From Hyphococcus aureus (lineage in GTDB: Bacteria; Pseudomonadota; Alphaproteobacteria; Caulobacterales; Parvularculaceae), in contig NZ_JBHRSH010000002.1 of the NCBI RefSeq assembly GCF_042643165.1, positions 558,001-622,000 of the forward strand: a DNA stretch of 64,000 bases, given 5' to 3'. Below are positions 1 to 7,595 of the stretch, in pieces. Position 1 is the stretch's first letter, and the number at the start of each line of letters is the position of its first letter. Both the position numbers and the translations under genes were made by a program. The notes beneath the pieces were generated by a model, which saw only the letters and a program-made list of their open reading frames with translations, was not told the origin of the DNA and made no database searches.

Positions 1-55
1 CGCTGTCGAAATCGCTTGAGATCTTGATCATTGCTTCCCTTCGGGGCCTCGCCCT

Positions 56-1855
56 TTAGTCTTTCTTTTCCGTGATCGGCATCACCACACGGATGTGAAC
101 GTCCTTCAACTGTTCCGGCGACGCTTCGATCGGCGCATGAAGCAACAGATCTTCAGCCTGCTGAGTCATCGGGAACATCGTCACTTCGCGGATGTTCACC
201 TGGTCGCAGAGCAGCATCACGATCCGCTCAATACCCATGGCGCACCCACCATGGGGCGGCGCGCCATATTTGAACGCATTCAACATGCCGCCGAACTTGT
301 CCTCGACGACTTCCTTGCCGTAACCGGCGACGTCAAAGGCTTTATACATTATGTCGGGACGATGGTTCCGGATCGCGCCGGAGCCAAGCTCATATCCATT
401 GCAGACGAGGTCGTACTGATAGGCCTTGATCGCGAGATAATCCTCGTCGGTCTTCACGCTTTCGAGCGCTTCAAGGCCTCCCTGCGGCATGGAAAACGGA
501 TTGTGGCCGAACTCGACTTTTTTGTTTTCCTCGTCCCATTCATACATGGGAAAATCGACAATCCAGGCCATTTCGAATTTGTTCTTGTCGGTGAGGCCTA
601 ATTCCTCGCCGATCACCACGCGCGCTTTCGCGGCGACCGCCTGGAAATCCTCCGCCTTGCCCGCAAGGAAGAACGCCGCATCGCCGGCTTTCATGCCAAG
701 CTGCGCGCGCACCGCTTCGGCGCGTTCCGGACCGATATTCTTCGCCAGCGGACCTTTCACTTCCGTTTCGTCGAAGATCATGTAGCCCATGCCCGGCAGA
801 CCTTCCTTCTGGGCGAAGGAATTCATGCGGTCGCAGAAAGCGCGAGAACCGCCGCCCGGCGCCGGTATGGCGCGGATTTCGTTTTTCGGATCGGCGTCGA
901 GAATTTGCGCGAAGATCTTGAAGCCCGATCCACGGAAATGATCCGACACGATCTGCATTTCGATGGGGCAGCGAAGGTCCGGCTTGTCGGAACCATATTT
1001 CAGCATAGACTCATCATAAGGGATCATCGGGAACGGATAATTCGTCACCGCGCGCTCGCCGGCAAACGCCTTGAAGGTCTGCTCCATGACCGGGCCGACA
1101 GCGTCGAACACATCCTGGCGCTCAACGAAACTCATCTCGAGGTCGAGCTGATAGAATTCGCCGGCGGATCGGTCAGCGCGCGCATCCTCGTCGCGGAAGC
1201 ATGGCGCGATCTGGAAATAGCGGTCAAAGCCCGACACCATGATGAGCTGTTTGAAAATCTGCGGCGCCTGGGGCAGCGCATAGAATTTTCCGGGGTGAAG
1301 CCGCGACGGCACCAGAAAATCGCGCGCGCCTTCCGGCGATGACGCCGTCAGAATCGGCGTCTGGAACTCGGTGAAGCCCGCTTTTTCCATACCGCCCCGG
1401 ATCGCCGTAATGATCTTGGAACGGATCATGATGTTCCGGTGCAGGGTCTCACGGCGGAGATCGAGATAACGGTGCGTCATCCGGATGTCTTCGGGATAGT
1501 CAGGCTCGCCAAAAACCGGCAGCGGCAACTCGTCCGCGCTGGACAACACTTCAAACGCGTCCATGCGGACTTCGATATCACCCGTGGGGAGGTTCGGGTT
1601 CACGGCCTCGGCGTCGCGCGCGACCACCCGGCCGTCGATCATGATGACGCTTTCCTGGCGAACTTTCTCGACCTCTGCGAAAAACGCCGCTTCAGGCTCA
1701 ACCACGAGCTGTGTCAGCCCGTAATGATCGCGCAGGTCGATAAACAGGAGCCCTCCATGGTCACGCTTGCGGTGGACCCAGCCTGAGAGGCGAACGGTCT
1801 CGCCAACCTCGGTTTTGCGCAATTCTCCACAGGTGTGGCTACGATAGGCGTGCAT
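56..1855 (-). CDS. aspS: Aspartyl-tRNA synthetase
   Basis: Class II aminoacyl-tRNA synthetase that charges tRNA-Asp in the cytosol. The 599-residue product has the bacterial layout: N-terminal OB-fold anticodon-binding domain (residues about 1-105, with GWVHRKRDHGGL), catalytic core with motif 2 around FRDEDARADRSAGEFYQLD, a GAD insertion in the middle, and motif 3 GCAMGIERIVML near the C-terminus. An in-frame extension upstream exists, but the start at 1855 (MHAYRSHTCGEL) matches the family N-terminus and has a GGGGAAT ribosome-binding stretch just upstream. In alphaproteobacteria AspRS is often non-discriminating and works with GatCAB; that is family knowledge and is not shown here. It is transcribed away from the accessory insertion that separates it from rnd. 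Confidence 0.97.
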   Translation of the reverse strand: MHAYRSHTCGELRKTEVGETVRLSGWVHRKRDHGGLLFIDLRDHYGLTQLVVEPEAAFFAEVEKVRQESVIMIDGRVVARDAEAVNPNLPTGDIEVRMDAFEVLSSADELPLPVFGEPDYPEDIRMTHRYLDLRRETLHRNIMIRSKIITAIRGGMEKAGFTEFQTPILTASSPEGARDFLVPSRLHPGKFYALPQAPQIFKQLIMVSGFDRYFQIAPCFRDEDARADRSAGEFYQLDLEMSFVERQDVFDAVGPVMEQTFKAFAGERAVTNYPFPMIPYDESMLKYGSDKPDLRCPIEMQIVSDHFRGSGFKIFAQILDADPKNEIRAIPAPGGGSRAFCDRMNSFAQKEGLPGMGYMIFDETEVKGPLAKNIGPERAEAVRAQLGMKAGDAAFFLAGKAEDFQAVAAKARVVIGEELGLTDKNKFEMAWIVDFPMYEWDEENKKVEFGHNPFSMPQGGLEALESVKTDEDYLAIKAYQYDLVCNGYELGSGAIRNHRPDIMYKAFDVAGYGKEVVEDKFGGMLNAFKYGAPPHGGCAMGIERIVMLLCDQVNIREVTMFPMTQQAEDLLLHAPIEASPEQLKDVHIRVVMPITEKKD

Positions 1856-1992
1856 TCTATTCCCCACTGAAATTAGTCGCGCCGGAGTGGCGATTACCAC
1901 ATGCAATGTCAAGGCCGCGAGGTCAGGTTCGAAAGCGAGACGATTGCTTCACGCCATAAGCCAAAAAGTAAAGCTTACTGGACATTATTCAC

Positions 1993-2021
1993 TTGACATA
2001 CCAAGACTGATTTCCTATCTT
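1993..2021 (+). promoter_or_regulatory. Sigma-70-type promoter of the transposase gene
   Basis: A perfect -35 hexamer TTGACA (1993-1998) is followed after exactly 17 bases by TATCTT (2016-2021), 20 bases before the transposase start codon at 2042. GGAGAG lies at 2031-2036 as ribosome-binding site. This is unusually good for an alphaproteobacterial promoter and suggests the gene is expressed with a very short leader. Confidence 0.55.
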
Positions 2022-2041
2022 TTGGTCATTGGAGAGAGACA

Positions 2042-3004
2042 ATGGCCAAGAAGCTCACAGACCCGATTTTCCACGATGAAGAAGCCGCCCGCGCTCACTA
2101 CGAGGCGCTGCGCTGGCCTGATGGCCGGGTCTGCCCTCACTGCGGCGTGGTAGGCGACGAATTTTCGACCCTTCTGAAGGGCAAATCCACGCGCCCCGGC
2201 CTCTACAAGTGCAAGGTCAAGGAATGCCGGAAGCCCTTTTCCGTGACCATCGGCACGATCTACGAGCGGTCCCATATCCCGCTCCATAAGTGGTTACTGG
2301 CCACGCACCTGATGTGCTCTTCGAAAAAAGGCATCAGCGCCGCCCAGCTTCACCGCAACCTTGGTTTCGGCTCTTACCGGACGGCTTGGTTTATGGCTCA
2401 CCGCATCCGCGAGGCGATGCGCCCGGAAGATTTCGAGCCTTCCATGGGCTCCGGTGGCGGCAAGGTTGAGGCAGACGAAACTTTCATCGGACGCGATCCC
2501 GATGCGCCTAAGAGCCGTATGCCTATCCGCAATATGTGCAAGGTTGTTTCGCTTGTTGACCGCAATTCAGGGCGTGTGCGCAGTTATGTGGTCGACAACA
2601 TCAGCCTGAAAACGATCAAGCCGATCCTAGAAGAAAACCTTGCCCGTGAAGCGCATCTGATGACCGATGAGGCCCCGCACTATCGCGGCATCGGCGATAC
2701 GTTTGCGAAGCATTACAGCGTCAATCACTCGGCTGACGAATACGTTAACCGCGAAGACAACACGATCCATACCCAGACGATTGAAGGATATTTCGGCATC
2801 TTTAAGCGTGGAATGCGTGGCGTGTATCAGCATTGCGATAAAAAACACCTGCACCGTTACCTGAGTGAATTTGATTTCCGCTACTCCAATCGCGCAGCGC
2901 TAGGCATTGACGACACGCAGCGCACGGAGAAGGCTATCAAGGCAACTGTCGGGAAGCGTCTTTTATATGAAGCAACTTCTGGACGGGAAGCCGCGCAAGC
3001 TTAA
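2042..3004 (+). CDS. IS1595-family (ISXO2-like) transposase
   Basis: A 320-residue DDE transposase. The N-terminal zinc ribbon has C31-x2-C34 and C57/C62. A helical region follows (SSKKGISAAQLHRNLG), then the RNase H-fold catalytic core: D145 in VEADETFIG, D209 in LMTDEAPHY and E249 in HTQTIEGYFGIFK, all characteristic of the IS1595/ISXO2 group. Length is normal for the family and there are no frame disruptions, so the protein may be active. I could not find convincing terminal inverted repeats in the flanks, so this could be a complete IS with weak ends, a remnant whose ends are lost, or a recruited transposase. It sits at one end of the accessory block inserted between aspS and rnd and converges on a small basic protein gene. 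Confidence 0.9.
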   Translation: MAKKLTDPIFHDEEAARAHYEALRWPDGRVCPHCGVVGDEFSTLLKGKSTRPGLYKCKVKECRKPFSVTIGTIYERSHIPLHKWLLATHLMCSSKKGISAAQLHRNLGFGSYRTAWFMAHRIREAMRPEDFEPSMGSGGGKVEADETFIGRDPDAPKSRMPIRNMCKVVSLVDRNSGRVRSYVVDNISLKTIKPILEENLAREAHLMTDEAPHYRGIGDTFAKHYSVNHSADEYVNREDNTIHTQTIEGYFGIFKRGMRGVYQHCDKKHLHRYLSEFDFRYSNRAALGIDDTQRTEKAIKATVGKRLLYEATSGREAAQA

Positions 3005-3009
3005 GGGGC

Positions 3010-3192
3010 CTAATCGGAAGGCTCGCTGGCGGACGAAGGGGAAGTGATAGGACGGCCCGGCTTTCTGCCGGGCTCTGGCTTGGGATGTTCCTTTGGTAGA
3101 GTTCTTAACATGCGCTTTATGACTTCATCGCGACGTAACGCGATTTTACCATCATCCAGCATCTCATGCTTTTTGTGTTCAGGGTTTTCCAA
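3010..3192 (-). CDS. Small basic conserved hypothetical protein (60 aa, TTG start)
   Basis: Predicted 60-residue protein read from a TTG at 3192. The core reads RRDEVIKRMLRTLPKEHPKP and the tail is Pro/Gly/Arg-rich (PGRKPGRP). This resembles the very small 'DEVIKRML..PPKPHKP' proteins common in alphaproteobacteria, whose function I do not know. It stops six bases after the convergent transposase stop. The start is uncertain: no good Shine-Dalgarno is visible, and an internal ATG (residue 11) is possible. The stretch coding for the PGRK repeat can fold into a perfect 7-bp hairpin (3055-3061 with 3067-3073), which may only reflect Pro/Gly codons. Likely part of the insertion cargo. Confidence 0.5.
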   Translation of the reverse strand: MENPEHKKHEMLDDGKIALRRDEVIKRMLRTLPKEHPKPEPGRKPGRPITSPSSASEPSD

Positions 3193-3276
3193 GAAACCTA
3201 CGCTTCGCCTCTCATGGCCGCCACTTTGGGGTGTAGCTTATGACCGCGATCTTTAGCAACTTTTCTGGCAAGCTCT

Positions 3277-4158
3277 TTACCCGCCTTTGCCTGCTGCCTC
3301 ATTAATTCGATCTCGGAGTCGCTGTAAAAGCTGGTTTCCGGCGGGCACACCTTCACTGGTGCGGGCGCGCGCCCACGCCGCAAGATTTTGTCCTTCAGCT
3401 TCTGAAAGGCACTCCGGGCCATGTCCAAACGTTTCCTGCCAATAGCTTTGAAACCCATCTCCATAATACGCATGGAGGTCACCAATAGTTCCTCGCGTAA
3501 TACCAAAAGGCGTGGAACTTCCTTCCTTATTACACAACACACTTACGGCGACAACGTAACCGCCGTTTCTGAGGATATGGCTCCTCAGGGCCGCTAATGA
3601 ACCCCCTGTGGTGCAGGTATCGTCTATCAAAAGGTAGGGAGCACCCCTTGAAATTTCACCAACAAATGCAGGTTGGCACAAGAATCGGCTAAAAAGCTTT
3701 AATTTCGTCCTACCAACACGGGCGGCCTGTATTATCGCCTTATCAACGTAACAACCCAGTAACTGTTGCAAATATGCCGCATATGCGAACGGTAAGGCAT
3801 TGGTAGGTCCCCGCATGGGGGCCTCAAACCCCACCCCATCCTCATCGTCAAAGGACGGGTGAGGAAACGCAATTATGGGGGCTCGATTACGCGAAAATGC
3901 ATCGTCTATCAGCAGATCGACAACGTCGCCACTTACGACGCGCTCGACTATTTCAAATGCGGGATCCATTTGAAACTCTGTTTTCGCCTTTCTGTATGTC
4001 TCTACAAATTGCCCCTTTTCTTCCGCAGAATAGCCGCCCCAGGTCCCCTTAACTTGATCGTATTGCGCATGTACATGAAGCATAGGAGTGCCCAAAGCCT
4101 CCCAAGGTTCCCTTGGGTGCCGGACGTAGACACCGTTTTTTCCAAACTTCATCGTCAT
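3277..4158 (-). CDS. Type I phosphoribosyltransferase-like protein of unknown substrate
   Basis: A 293-residue soluble protein. Residues 175-188 (YLLIDDTCTTGGSL) form the PRPP-binding loop of type I phosphoribosyltransferases: two acidic residues (D179, D180) after a hydrophobic beta-strand, then Thr/Gly-rich turn. The rest does not match a named purine, pyrimidine or ComF enzyme that I recognise. The C-terminal region (GDLHAYYGDGF, then ETFGHGPECLSEAEG) resembles the tails of PRTase-like proteins often carried on integrative elements. No signal peptide. The gene is locally less GC-rich than its neighbours. No clear Shine-Dalgarno precedes either ATG (4158 or 4152). The substrate could be a base, a nucleotide-like metabolite or nothing at all (a regulatory PRPP sensor); I cannot tell. 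Confidence 0.75.
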   Translation of the reverse strand: MTMKFGKNGVYVRHPREPWEALGTPMLHVHAQYDQVKGTWGGYSAEEKGQFVETYRKAKTEFQMDPAFEIVERVVSGDVVDLLIDDAFSRNRAPIIAFPHPSFDDEDGVGFEAPMRGPTNALPFAYAAYLQQLLGCYVDKAIIQAARVGRTKLKLFSRFLCQPAFVGEISRGAPYLLIDDTCTTGGSLAALRSHILRNGGYVVAVSVLCNKEGSSTPFGITRGTIGDLHAYYGDGFQSYWQETFGHGPECLSEAEGQNLAAWARARTSEGVPAGNQLLQRLRDRINEAAGKGG

Positions 4159-4369
4159 AAAAAATCCAACACTCGACGTGCTGGCGCCGGCGCTAGTTAA
4201 GTGATAAATTATGCCCGGCGGGGTACCGACGCTAACGCGCCGTCAACCGCCGGGTCTTTAGTTTAGGCTCTTAAAACCATAGGCGTCGCCGTCCTTGCGG
4301 CCTCCCTGTTGGAGTTCCGCTCAACGGTTCCGGCCTGTGAAACTGGCCGTCGAGCGATCCGAAATTCTG

Positions 4370-4402
4370 CGGCGGCTCCATCAGGAGCCGCCGTTCTTTT
4401 TT
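4370..4402 (+). terminator. Perfect 10-bp hairpin with T-rich tail overlapping a stop codon
   Basis: CGGCGGCTCC (4370-4379), loop ATCA, GGAGCCGCCG (4384-4393), then TTCTTTTTT on the plus strand. This has the shape of an intrinsic terminator for plus-strand transcription. The convergent minus-strand gene ends inside the same hairpin (stop at 4381-4383), where the A-rich side comes first and no T-tract follows. It may therefore protect the minus-strand gene from antisense transcription rather than end its own mRNA. Confidence 0.5.
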
Positions 4403-5247
4403 ACCGACTTGATTTCTATTCCGATCAAGTCGCCTTCTTCGGTCTCATAAATCATGTCGAAGGCGTTAGCGGCGAGTGTCAGCCACTTTGCGCGGTCTCG
4501 GTGCGACCATGATTTCCCTGTCTCTGGCAGGGTGCGAAGCAAACCTTCAATAAAGGGGTGATAATCGCCGTCTCCTCCGCTGCCGCCGCCTCCGCCGCCA
4601 TAATAGGGGGGCCTCGACGGAGGCTGACCAACGTCAACGGCGGCGGTTTCGGGTTGATCGGACGAAGGAGCATCGCGCAACTCAGAAGTGGAGGACGAAG
4701 CGGTGCGCGGCCTCACGAGACGGTCATCGCCGCTATCGAAAAATCCTGCCTCTTTAGCCGAGCGCTGAAAGACTTGACGCGCCCTGTCGGCCTGTTTTGC
4801 AACCACGCCAAGTGAGATCATTTCACGCTCCAACGCCTTGGCCGGAGGGAGTAGTTTGCCGCGATAGGTTTCGAAGATTTTTGAATACAGCGGAACATTA
4901 AGAAAAGCGGCGCTTTTCGCGTCGGCCTCCGACTCTGGCGTAAGGAGGCGCGTTCCAAGGTCCGTCAGCTTTACCGCTGAATTTCCCTCTTTTTCGATAA
5001 ATCCGAACATTCGAGTGGCGGATGTGCGCAGTCGAAAATTGCCGCTCATAGTCACGTTCATTTCGGCGGCCAGCTCGTCCAAAGGGCACGGCCCCAAGCC
5101 CTGCCGAGAATATACCGCCTTTGCGACCTCCACAGCGTTGGCCAGATCGACGTTTGGGAACATGATGGAAGACTGCTGGCGCGGGGCCGAATCGCCTTTG
5201 TCGGTGTCAGCTTTTGCCTTGTCGAAGCTTACGGTTTCGCCTGTCAT
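4381..5247 (-). CDS. Conserved hypothetical protein, DUF5343-like core with Gly-rich linker
   Basis: A 288-residue cytosolic protein of unknown function. The ATG at 5247 is preceded by AGGAGG (5255-5260), a strong reason to prefer it over the longer in-frame start. Residues about 30-185 look like a duplicated small helical/winged-helix unit: the segment DLGTRLLTPESEADAKSAAF followed by PLYSKIFETYRGKLLPP resembles DUF5343-type proteins, although I cannot confirm this without a profile search. A low-complexity linker (YYGGGGGGSGGDGDYHPF) joins it to a short C-terminal module ending in DLIGIEIKSVKKNGGS. Such a modular form with a flexible linker suits a regulator or adaptor. It neighbours a PRTase-like gene and a transposase inside a mobile-looking insertion. 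Confidence 0.65.
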   Translation of the reverse strand: MTGETVSFDKAKADTDKGDSAPRQQSSIMFPNVDLANAVEVAKAVYSRQGLGPCPLDELAAEMNVTMSGNFRLRTSATRMFGFIEKEGNSAVKLTDLGTRLLTPESEADAKSAAFLNVPLYSKIFETYRGKLLPPAKALEREMISLGVVAKQADRARQVFQRSAKEAGFFDSGDDRLVRPRTASSSTSELRDAPSSDQPETAAVDVGQPPSRPPYYGGGGGGSGGDGDYHPFIEGLLRTLPETGKSWSHRDRAKWLTLAANAFDMIYETEEGDLIGIEIKSVKKNGGS

Positions 5248-5620
5248 GGGGGCGCCTCCTGTCCAATTGGAAGGCGGACAATATATGAACATGTTCCCGG
5301 CGCCTAGCCATGTTCCCTCGTTTTAGCGAACACTTTTTCCCCAGAATTGGGGATTTGTTCACGGATCATGATCCTTTCTGAAAAACAAGGAGAACACCCG
5401 GGAACGTGGAAAAATATATGAATTAGGTCAGCAATATCCCGCATGGTACCTCAAGTGCATAATGTCCAGCTTACTTTACATTTTGGTTCGATCCCCGGCC
5501 CCTGACCGCCTTATTTTCCACAGGGTGGTCAGCCCCGCCCGGGCCCGGCGCAAGTTGCGCGTTTTTGCTGCGCCGAAGGATGCTTGCCGGGGCCCGTCCG
5601 CGCCGATAGAAGCGCCATCC
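5248..5620. other. Gene-free interval with palindromes and GTTC/GAAC half-sites
   Basis: No convincing gene in 373 bases between two divergent genes. It holds a perfect palindrome GAACATGTTC (5287-5296), a repeated CATGTTCCC (5290-5298 and 5309-5317), GTTC-N12-GAAC (5312-5331), a perfect palindrome GGATCATGATCC (5363-5374) and a short CCCCA-GAAT-TGGGG hairpin (5339-5352). The left part probably contains promoter and operator for the DUF5343-like gene; the right part, from about 5460, is the upstream region of rnd and marks the far edge of the insertion. Confidence 0.45.
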
Positions 5621-6766
5621 ATGCAAGTTATCTCCACCACAGACGAATTGGCCCGGTTTTCCAAGGCGCTCCGCGAACAGCCCTTTGTCGCGGTCGACAC
5701 AGAATTCATGCGGGAAAAGACCTATTGGCCGATCCTCTGCCTCATTCAGGCGGCGGGCGAAGGCGAGGAGGCGATCATCGACCCGCTCGCCGACAAGCTG
5801 GATCTCTCCCCTTTTCTGGACTTGATGACCGATAAAAAGGTGGTGAAGGTCTTTCACGCTGCGCGTCAGGACCTTGAGATTTTCTACCGCCTCATTGGCG
5901 ATGTGCCGGCGCCTCTGTTTGATACACAGATCGCGGCCATGGCCTGCGGCTTTGGCGACCAGATCGGCTATGAGCCGCTCATGCGCACGCTGTTGAAAGC
6001 CAAGATCGACAAGGGGTCGCGCTTCACCGACTGGGCGCGCCGTCCGCTCACCGATGCGCAGCTCACCTATGCGCTCTCCGACGTCACGCATCTGCGCGAC
6101 GCCTTCCCGCTCCTGACCGACACCCTTGAAAAGCGCGAGCGGCGCAAATGGGTCGAGGAAGAAATGGAGGCGTTGAACGATGGCGGTCTTTACCATGTTC
6201 AGCCCGAGAGCGCCTGGAAGCGGTTGAAACTGCGCGGCGTGCGCCCGAAAGAAATCGGCGTCGTCATGAAGCTCGCGGAATGGCGCGAGCAGGAGGCGCA
6301 AACCAAAGACACGCCCCGGAGCCGCGTCTTGAAAGACGAGTCCATTTTCGAACTCGCCCGGCTTCAACCCGGCGACGCAAAATCCCTCGCCCGCGCCCGG
6401 TCGATCCCTTCAGGATTTGAACGCTCCAAGTCCGGCTCGGCCATCCTGAAGGCAATCAAGGAAGGGACGGAAATCCCCCGCGATAACCTGCCGGCGATCG
6501 AAAAGGTCGAAAAGGAAAAGGCGCCGGCAGATGTGGTGGACCTGTTGAAGGTGCTCCTGAAGCGTCAATGCGAGGCCTTTCACGTCGCGCCGAAGCTGAT
6601 CGCGTCGAGCGCCGATATCGAGGCCATCGCGCTTGATGATGAGGCTGACGTCCCCGCCCTTCATGGCTGGCGCCGCGATGTCTATGGCGAGGCGGCGCTG
6701 CGTCTCAAACGCGGCGAAATCGCCTTGAAGCTGAAAAAAGACGCCGTCGAAATTATCGAGTCTTAG
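5621..6766 (+). CDS. rnd: Ribonuclease D
   Basis: A 381-residue DEDDy 3'-5' exoribonuclease that trims tRNA precursors and other structured RNAs. Exo I is VAVDTEFMREKTYW (D and E), exo II lies around VVKVFHAARQDLEIF, and exo III is YALSDVTHLRD, with the Tyr and Asp of the DEDDy subtype. Helical HRDC-type domains follow from about residue 200 (GGLYHVQPESAWKRLKLRG onward). The start at 5621 (MQVISTTDELARF) matches the family. The upstream in-frame extension from 5462 is rich in Arg/Pro and does not look like protein. In many alphaproteobacteria rnd lies directly beside aspS; here a 3.5 kb block intervenes. Confidence 0.93.
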   Translation: MQVISTTDELARFSKALREQPFVAVDTEFMREKTYWPILCLIQAAGEGEEAIIDPLADKLDLSPFLDLMTDKKVVKVFHAARQDLEIFYRLIGDVPAPLFDTQIAAMACGFGDQIGYEPLMRTLLKAKIDKGSRFTDWARRPLTDAQLTYALSDVTHLRDAFPLLTDTLEKRERRKWVEEEMEALNDGGLYHVQPESAWKRLKLRGVRPKEIGVVMKLAEWREQEAQTKDTPRSRVLKDESIFELARLQPGDAKSLARARSIPSGFERSKSGSAILKAIKEGTEIPRDNLPAIEKVEKEKAPADVVDLLKVLLKRQCEAFHVAPKLIASSADIEAIALDDEADVPALHGWRRDVYGEAALRLKRGEIALKLKKDAVEIIES

Positions 6767-6811
6767 AGGCGATGCGTCACCCTCGCCCTTGCGCGCCCTG
6801 CGAAGACGCGC

Positions 6812-7561
6812 ATGATTAAGGCCATGAGTGATTTCGAATTAGCCCGGCTTGAAAAATTCGGCGCCGCGCCGGTCTTTATCTTCTGCGACCATGGATCAAA
6901 CGCCATGCCGGCCTCGCTCAATTGCCTGGGGCTGCCGGAGGATATTCTCAAAACTCACATCGCCTGGGATATCGGCGCCGGCGCGCTGGCCGCAGGGCTT
7001 GCGCAGCGCCTTCAGGGAACGCTGTTTCGCTGCGAATTTTCTCGCCTGATCATAGACCCCAATCGCACCCTCTCGGCTGAGGGGCTGATCCCGCACACAA
7101 GCGATCAGATTCCGATCCCCGGCAATCAGATGTTAAGCGAAGCTGACCGCGAGGCCCGGATCAATCAGTTCCATGTTCCGTATCATGACCTTCTGGATGC
7201 CGCCCTCGACGATATCATCGCGACCTCTGGCGCGCCCTTCGTCATTTCGGTCCACAGCTTCACCAATCGCCTAATGGGCGCCGCTGAAGACCGCCCATGG
7301 GCGCTCGGCCTTCTCTGGCGCGAGGATGAGCTATCCGCGCGCGGAATGATCAGACATCTTGAAACGGAGACGGATTGGCGCATCGGCGACAATGAGCCTT
7401 ATGACGCGCGCGAGTTCAATTATTCCGTTGACCGCCATATCGGACCCCGGTCACTATCCCATATCACTCTCGAGGCGCGTCAGGATTTGATTTCGGACAA
7501 TGATGGCGTCGCCGCAATGGCGGATATTCTGAGCGCGGGAGTGCGCAAGATCGTCTCATAG
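6812..7561 (+). CDS. N-formylglutamate amidohydrolase family protein
   Basis: A 249-residue hydrolase of the FGase family (HutG type). The family hydrolyses N-formyl-L-glutamate or related amides. Recognisable family segments are VFIFCDHGSNAMP near the N-terminus, HIAWDIGAGALA, the SRLIIDPNR strand, FVISVHSFT and the HITLEARQDL segment near the C-terminus. No hut genes are nearby, so the true substrate may be another formylated or amidated acid. The start is either 6812 or 6824; neither has a clear Shine-Dalgarno. It is followed by the YbdK-like ligase 34 bases later, which suggests co-transcription of two enzymes acting on glutamate-like molecules. Confidence 0.85.
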   Translation: MIKAMSDFELARLEKFGAAPVFIFCDHGSNAMPASLNCLGLPEDILKTHIAWDIGAGALAAGLAQRLQGTLFRCEFSRLIIDPNRTLSAEGLIPHTSDQIPIPGNQMLSEADREARINQFHVPYHDLLDAALDDIIATSGAPFVISVHSFTNRLMGAAEDRPWALGLLWREDELSARGMIRHLETETDWRIGDNEPYDAREFNYSVDRHIGPRSLSHITLEARQDLISDNDGVAAMADILSAGVRKIVS

Positions 7562-7595
7562 TCCGAGGCGACATGAACGAACGGGAGATCGGCTC

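Noticed and set aside
2968..3048. Plus-strand frame for a 26-residue basic peptide at the end of the transposase gene
   Set aside because: It overlaps the transposase out of frame and has no ribosome-binding site; the basic composition may come from codon shift.
3055..3073. GCCCGGC-TTTCT-GCCGGGC hairpin as terminator of the transposase
   Set aside because: No T-tract follows, and the stem is explained by Pro/Gly codons of the convergent 60-residue gene.
3198..3542. Minus-strand frame of 114 codons overlapping the end of the PRTase-like gene, including a possible 34-residue product from 3302
   Set aside because: Most of it is out of frame with the PRTase-like gene, whose reading has family-like sequence to its stop at 3277. 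No clear ribosome-binding site. The last 26 codons could be real but cannot be supported.
5485..5496. GGTTCGATCCCC, resembling a tRNA T-loop and hence a possible attachment-site remnant at the edge of the insertion
   Set aside because: The flanking bases do not form the 5-bp T-stem and no matching acceptor stem or second copy at the other edge was found.
5471..6367. Long frame (298 codons) antisense to rnd
   Set aside because: Exactly antisense to a conserved gene, no recognisable domain, Arg/Leu-rich composition typical of shadow frames in GC-rich DNA.
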